Notes under the pieces: generated by a model
Databases searched by the model: none
What the model was told of the DNA's origin: nothing
The model's input: only the letters and a program-made list of their open reading frames with translations
Position numbers and translations under genes: made by a program
In this document: positions 59,297-64,000 of the stretch, one piece after another
Layout: each line of letters starts with the position of its first letter
Position numbering within the stretch: the stretch's first letter is position 1
Assembly: GCA_019914945.1 (NCBI GenBank)
Contig: CM034101.1
Coordinates: 10,737,188 to 10,801,187 of the forward strand
DNA length: 64,000 bases
Source: Typha latifolia
Lineage: Eukaryota > Streptophyta > Magnoliopsida > Poales > Typhaceae
Direction of reading: 5' to 3'

Positions 59297-60101
59297 TCAC
59301 CACCTCTGTTTGGCCATCTGTCTCGGGTGATAAGCTAAATTAAGGTTGACTTGAGTCCCTTGCAATCTGAAGAACTCGGACCAAAACCCGGTCTGACACG
59401 ATCGTCCTAGGCATCCCATGCAAGCGCGCCACTTCCCGAACAAAAATTTCAGTAATTTTTTTCGTTGAAAACGGGTGAGCATATTTGCTCAGCCTATCCA
59501 CCACAACGAACACCACCGATTGTCCTCGAACCTCCGGCAGCCCCTCGATGAAGTCCATGGAGATGTCCTCCCAAATATGCTCCGGAATAGGTAGTGGTTG
59601 CAACAGCTCGCTGGGTTTGAGCGTCTCCGATTTGACTCGCTGGCAGATTTGGCATTCACGCATATACTTCTTCATGTCTGTCTTCATCGATGTCCATGTA
59701 TAGTTTTGGGCTAGCCGCTTGTAGGTACGTAATATCTCTTCATGACCTGCTATAGGAGTATTATGGAAGTGTGCTATCAATAGTCCCCGTAGTTCTTCGC
59801 TCTCGGGTACCTTGATTCGCTCGCGTTTGAGTATTAACCCGTCGCGCTCCTCGTGCTCGGGGTGGCTTGCTGGGTTCTCTCTCAGCTCCTCCATGAATCG
59901 GACCAGATCATTATCCTCAGTGCTAGCTCTCCGCAGATCTGAGAAGAAAGGAAAGGTGGGTGCTGAGAAAGAAGCGAGCTCCTTTGCATCCCTAATGTTT
60001 GGAAGTTCAAACAGCGGTTGACTTCCATCCAGTAGCATTCTCTGATCATTCCTCCAACATGTCAATGTGAGGCTTGTAAAATCAAATGTCACGGGCCCCA
60101 A
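59297..60101 (-). pseudogene. In-frame protease-integrase fusion (RT/RNase H deleted)
   Basis: A 253-codon uninterrupted frame (59340-60101) begins in the protease C-terminus (GPVTFDFTSLTLTCWRNDQR). Within about 35 residues it reaches sequence normally found after RNase H (FSAPTFPFFSDLRRASTEDN). It then holds the integrase HHCC finger (HFHNTPIAGHEEILRTYKRL, CQICQRVK) and the catalytic core start (ISMDFIEGLPEV, VVDRLSKYAHPF). A frame change near 59400 moves the second catalytic block to the frame at 59297-59482. Confidence 0.88.
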
Positions 60102-60221
60102 GCTTTGAAGCTATTGAGTCCCTAAAACAATGTCGGCACCTCGCAAGGCCAACAGATAAAGATCCAATGTGAAAATTTGGTCTTGCATCTTCAACTCCAC
60201 ACCTTCACAAATGAAATCTGC

Positions 60222-60554
60222 TCACAATATGGTGCCGTCTCCAATCGTCACGTCGAACCCTTTCGTGGGTTTCGACTCAAGCCCAATCTTCCTAAGAAGC
60301 CTCTTGTCAATGAAGTTGTGAGTGGACTCGGTGTCGATCAAGATTCTCACTATAATTGTCTTGATTATACCGTTCACCCGCAAAGTCCTTGGTGCGGCTG
60401 TCCCTAAATATGCGTGGAGAGAGATTTCAGCCATCATGTCCTCCATGGGTTGCTCCTCAGCTACTCCTCCTTGATGTCCATCTACACCTTCATCTTCAAC
60501 TGCAAACTCACCTTCCACATCCTCTAATCCATCTATTAGCATCACCGATCCCAT
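60222..60554 (-). pseudogene. Aspartic protease region with altered active site
   Basis: The frame reads GSVMLIDGL, an acidic linker, AEISLHAYLGTAAPRTLRVN, then ILIDTESTHNFIDKRLLRKI. In the related + strand element at 24714 this site is LIDSGSTHNF; here D-S-G has become D-T-E, so proteolysis is unlikely. The C-terminal block (ADIVLGTQ, stop) follows at about 60110-60140. Confidence 0.85.
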
Positions 60555-60649
60555 CAGTTTAGTGCAGCGATGTCCGGGTACAAACTTTTCATCACAACGA
60601 AAGCATAGGCCTTTGGCTCTTCATTCCTCCACTTGAGCAGGTGCGTACT

Positions 60650-61852
60650 TCACATCTTGGGATGGCTTCAGGGGTGCTCGAGGAGGCACCATTGCAGCAG
60701 CGGTTCTTGATACTCCGGTAATATTTTCTACCACTATGGTTGGTTGAGCTTGATTGCGGCTTCCTTGGCTCGTCTAGTTCTGCTTTAGATGTAACTTTAT
60801 GGCTCGGTGTTTGTCTTCCATGAGCACCGCATCTTCGAAGGTCTCCTTTAAGATTCTAGGCCTTAAAGCCCGTACGTCGGCTTGTATGTCTCCCCGCAGC
60901 CCAGAGATAAAGGTGCTGCGAAGTTGCTGATCCGTCCATGAGGATTGATATCGGCTACTTATCCTCTCAAACACTTCTTGGTATGCCCCAACCATGGTCT
61001 TCTGCACCGTCTTTGAGAAGAGAGCATCGAAGTCTTTATACCCCGACGCTCCAAATCGCCGCGTGATATCGGCGCAAAAGTCAGCTCAAGTTTCGATAGC
61101 CTCATTAGCATTGGTTGCTTGAAACCAATGAAGCGCCGCATCTCCAAAATGGAAGCTCGCAAGCATCACCTTATATTCTTCTGCCATACCCTGGTATGCG
61201 AAGAGTTGCTCCGCCCTATACAACCAATCGATCGGATCGCCACCCTTGAACGGAATTCGAGACACACGATTTGCCCACGGATGTCGTTGTCTCGATTCGG
61301 ATCATGTCCAAGTCCTTGTCTAACCGGAGGAGGATGCACCATGAATGGTTGATGGTCCTTCCTTCGATTTTGATTAACTCGTCGTGGTTCCGATTCCTAT
61401 TGCCCCGTTCACGGATCTAGATCTCCAAGGTGATCTCCATAGTGGTTCGCTCGTCGGATGGGCTCACCTGCAACTAGGCCTGGTGGAACCATTCTTGCTT
61501 GTCTCTGCCCATAGGGTGGTGGCAGTAGCGGCTTTTGTGGTTGCAAATTCTGAACCGGTGGCGATGGGTTCATGGGGTCAGACTCGCGTCGTGGGGTCGA
61601 TGGTGCATTCCCGTTTGCCATGGCTTCCCTTGTCGCTCGTAATTCCCGCATCATCTCCATCATCATCTGGTTATTGATGGTTATTTGTTTCGAAAGAGAC
61701 CCCAACACGGCTTGAACACTAGGTTCTTCCGTATTTCGATTTGATCGGGCGGTTTCGCAGGTGGAAGTCCCCGTAACCGTTTCCCCCTTCTCTATTAGGA
61801 GAATCTCTTCTTTATCATCTCGCCATGCAGCCATGGCTCTGGTTGTCGTCAT
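60650..61852 (-). pseudogene. Gag of the RT-less Ty3/gypsy element
   Basis: The probable start is ATG at 61852 (MTTTRAMAAWRDDKEEI); the open frame itself extends back into the LTR. 61409-61852 is open: LGSLSKQITINNQMMMEMMR looks like a coiled coil, followed by a Pro-rich stretch. Capsid blocks follow in other frames at 60774-61162, including ERISSRYQSSWTDQQLRSTF and SGLRGDIQADVRALRPRILK. At least two frame changes break it. Confidence 0.82.
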
Positions 61853-61879
61853 AGGAAGCACGTGTCCGAGGAACGGTGG

Positions 61880-61892
61880 CTTTGATACCAGC
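61880..61892 (-). other. Primer-binding site of the RT-less element
   Basis: The minus strand next to the LTR reads TGGTATCAAAGCC, one base from the canonical initiator-Met site. Confidence 0.88.
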
Positions 61893-61893
61893 T

Positions 61894-62487
61894 TGATACG
61901 ATCAACCTTTAGGCGAAGGCTCAATCTATTTCGATTTTCAGATCTGGGCAGGATCTAATACGGAACTTTAGAAATTGATTCCGAAAGATGTCGCCATCGG
62001 ATTGACGTGAGATTTTGATAGGTTGAGCGTTCCAACAAATTAAGTTTCAGGCGAATCGGATGTCGGGTCTCGAGATATCGTCCGATTAGTGGACAGACGT
62101 CGGATAATCTGTCTTAGAATCCGTGGATGGAGGTACGAGATCCTAGATGATGGTGGATGGTGGTAGATCGGCGTTAATGGGGTGGGACCGGTGAGTAAGT
62201 TGTGGTGGAAGGGTGATAGGTGATGGAAAGATTAGGGCAAGTGATGGATAGATTGAAAGAAGGGGGAGGAGAGGGTCGCCCCTAAGTGACTAGAGTGATT
62301 GGCCGGTCGAGGGAGGTGCGAACATGATGCAGACGTTCACAAGCGCGTTCGAACGCACTCCTCCCGCATTCGAACGCGACATACAAAAAACTATTTTTTT
62401 AAGAATTAAACACTAAAATCAGAAACAAAGATATCGCTAAAGTGTATCCATGTTCGAGACGACATCGGTGAAGTCCGAATCGTATCA
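61894..62487 (-). repeat. 5' LTR of the RT-less element, internally deleted
   Basis: Same ends as the 57647 LTR but 594 bp long. The sequence jumps from gagggaggt to gcgaacatgatgcag, removing most of the TTCGAA cluster; two short bases of homology (gt) lie at the junction. Confidence 0.9.
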
Positions 62488-62824
62488 ATCTGTCAATTCT
62501 TATTGTTTTCCTTTTCCTTTTCTGTTTAATACTTTAACTAGTAGTAGCAATTAGGAGATTATCAGAAAGCAAAATCAGCGCAATAATTCATCATAGGCAT
62601 GCTTTAGTTTCACCTTGTGCCCATTGCAGTTTAAACTAAGTACACCAATTCAATGGAATGCTTAGTAGAATAGACTAAACGAAAAGATTTTCTATGCTAT
62701 AGCTGAAGTTCAAGTAGTAGTAGTTTTGAAGAGGAATCAGTTGAAATTTTCTTCTAGGACTGAAGTTCAGTTTTGATTTGTTTTAATCAGAAATCTGATG
62801 TGTAAACTTAAAAGAAACTATGCT

Positions 62825-63110
62825 TGGTAACTCACAAACTACTCTAAAAGCTTAAGCTATTAGAAAACAATAGTTTTTATATTTTATATTCTAACACTCT
62901 CCTTATTTCTAGGCTGAGACATTTTAATAGGTCCGAAAAGTAAACTTGACTTATATATGTAGAGGTTTTATATTTTAAATGACAAAATGACAGATGTGTC
63001 TGATAAGATTCGAATTCAAGACATCTACTTTAATATCATGATAACTCACTAGCTACTTTAAAATTTTTAGTTATTAGAGAATAGTAGTTTTTATATTTTA
63101 TATTCTAACA
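62825..63110 (-). mobile_element. TRIM (miniature LTR retrotransposon) in intron 8
   Basis: Two 72-bp direct repeats (62825-62896 and 63039-63110) start TGRTAACTCAC and end ATATTCTAACA. On the minus strand the right repeat is followed by TGATATTAAAGTAG, a degenerate initiator-Met primer-binding site. The left one is preceded by GAAATAAGGAGAG, a polypurine tract. 142 bp between them encode nothing. No convincing target duplication. Confidence 0.78.
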
Positions 63111-64000
63111 ATTTTGAAGAAGGTAGGATTCAAATTTGCATCATAGGAATCTAGGATTTGAATGAATGTGAACATAAAACATAATTTTGATTGTCGGTAA
63201 CTCTGGGAATATGATATTAGGGACCCAGTGAGGCAGTGACATAGTTGCAGAGTAGAAGACAAGAAATTAAGTTTTGAGTAAATAATCAATTCATGAAAAC
63301 AATACCAAAAAGAGACGGCTGGGCTCATTCCAGTCCATATAGGGATAAAGGTTTGTAGGGAGAGTAATACAAAATTCTTTTTATTTCATTTCATCTCAGT
63401 TAAAGTTCTTGTGTCATACAAAAATTGTCCTTCCATTGGTCTTTCATGACATACCTGTACATACCTATTATGAAATACTAGACGGGGTCTTGTTGTGCCT
63501 ATAGCACAGCATTTGTCGCGACACTTGCCAACCATGTTGCAAGAGTATAGGCTCCACTGTCGGCCCCATGCATTAGAGAAATAGAGGAGAAAGAGAGAGG
63601 GAAGCTATTTACAGTATCACCATCACCATTTGCTATTGTCATCGCCCTGCGATCTCTCATCCACCCTTGCCCTAGGTGATTAGAGAAGCTGATGGGATTG
63701 GAGAAAATGGAAATGGGTCGAGAAAGTGGAAAAGAATCCTTCTAATTCTGACCTGTTTGCCATCATCTTCTTCTTCATTGTCACCTAGGCATGTGAGCAA
63801 TGGATAGGAATGCCATGGTAAGGCCAATGATGATGGTGACAACTAAGTCTTTGCAGCAATGCTCTCCGCCATGGAGAGGACTGCGATGATGCTCTCCACA
63901 TGAGAGGAGGGGTACGTGCAGCACTGTCCTGCTGCATGCCGGCACTGCACCGGCGCTGCAATCCTCAGGGTTTTCAGTGGAGTGGACAAGTGGTCCAAGC
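63111..64000. other. Right-end region, intron 8 or beyond
   Basis: No exon, terminal repeat or RNA gene recognised. A 76-codon minus frame at 63098-63328 overlaps the TRIM and has no domain. The missing ABCG3-like exons were not found here. Confidence 0.4.

Larger units (their letters stand above)
57642..62492 (-). mobile_element. Ty3/gypsy element lacking RT/RNase H, target duplication ATCTG
   Basis: LTRs 57647-58533 and 61894-62487 flank a minus-strand interior. ATCTG occurs exactly before and after (57642-57646 and 62488-62492). A primer-binding site (TGGTATCAAAGCC) adjoins the right LTR. The coding order is gag, zinc-finger/protease, integrase, chromodomain; the roughly 1.3 kb expected for RT and RNase H is missing, and protease C-terminus runs in frame into integrase. 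It lies in intron 8 of the ABCG3-like gene. Confidence 0.93.
31071..64000 (+). other. ABCG3: ABCG3-like half-transporter gene locus, 3' end outside the window
   Basis: ABCG half-transporters have an N-terminal ATP-binding domain and a C-terminal six-helix membrane domain. They dimerise to move lipids, hormones or other compounds across membranes; this member's substrate is not known to me. Joining 32197-32683, 33075-33154, 43762-44048, 44150-44321, 50382-50495, 50615-50743, 55974-56165 and 56673-56759 gives 516 codons without a stop. All junctions are GT...AG and phases agree. Plant ABCG3 proteins are about 730 residues (from memory), so roughly 70% is here. Order: Ser-rich N-terminus, Walker A (148-155), modified Q-loop, modified C-loop (253-257), Walker B (D277, E278), H-loop position Y310, first two membrane helices. 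Four introns are filled with transposons. Confidence 0.93.

Noticed and set aside
56760..64000. Searched for ABCG3-like exon 9 and later exons
   Set aside because: No reading resembled the remaining membrane helices with splice sites; the intron is occupied by transposons.

Overview
This is nuclear DNA from a flowering plant. It is AT-rich, has spliceosomal introns, and carries dense Ty1/copia, Ty3/gypsy, LINE, hAT, Mutator-like and TRIM elements. I cannot fix the species; a large-intron genome, possibly a monocot, fits. I see no bacterial features, CRISPR array, tRNA or rRNA.

The only host gene I can support is on the + strand from about 31.1 kb to beyond the right edge. It is an ABCG half-transporter of the plant ABCG3 type. 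A non-coding leader is followed by eight coding exons between 32197 and 56759. They join in one open frame of 516 codons: N-terminal region, the whole ATP-binding domain, and the first two membrane segments. The remaining membrane exons were not found before 64000. Introns 2, 4, 6 and 8 are 10.6, 6.1, 5.2 and more than 7.2 kb, swollen by nested transposons, while introns 1, 3, 5 and 7 are 0.1-0.5 kb.

Layout. 1-5109: left-truncated minus-strand Ty3/gypsy element with its 5' LTR. 5110-6429: spacer with CT-rich microsatellites. 6430-16620: a decayed + strand Ty1/copia pol, split first by a minus-strand chromovirus (6929-12876) and then by a solo LTR with a perfect 5-bp target duplication (13753-16478). 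17600-19868: degenerate LINE. 20107-21738: a 60-bp tandem repeat and a solo LTR. 23788-28208: a three-LTR tandem Ty3/gypsy element with a perfect target duplication. 28388-28746: Mutator-like MITE with a perfect 9-bp duplication. 30.6-56.8 kb: the ABCG3-like gene. Its introns hold an hAT transposon containing an LTR (33526-37446), two or three TRIMs, a four-layer nest (39453-43379), a solo LTR (47670-49868) and an LTR-within-LTR complex (51119 to about 54.8 kb). 57647-62487: a Ty3/gypsy element in intron 8 that has lost reverse transcriptase and RNase H but keeps protease and integrase in one open frame.

A recurring theme is clusters of the dyad TTCGAA, often as gcgTTCGAAcgc. They occur in LTRs of at least two Ty3/gypsy families, beside a copia primer-binding site, and in short tandem repeats at 20.1 and 23.2 kb. 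This is the least explained signal in the window. Domain and element calls rest on reading motifs, terminal repeats and target duplications by eye; no database search was possible.
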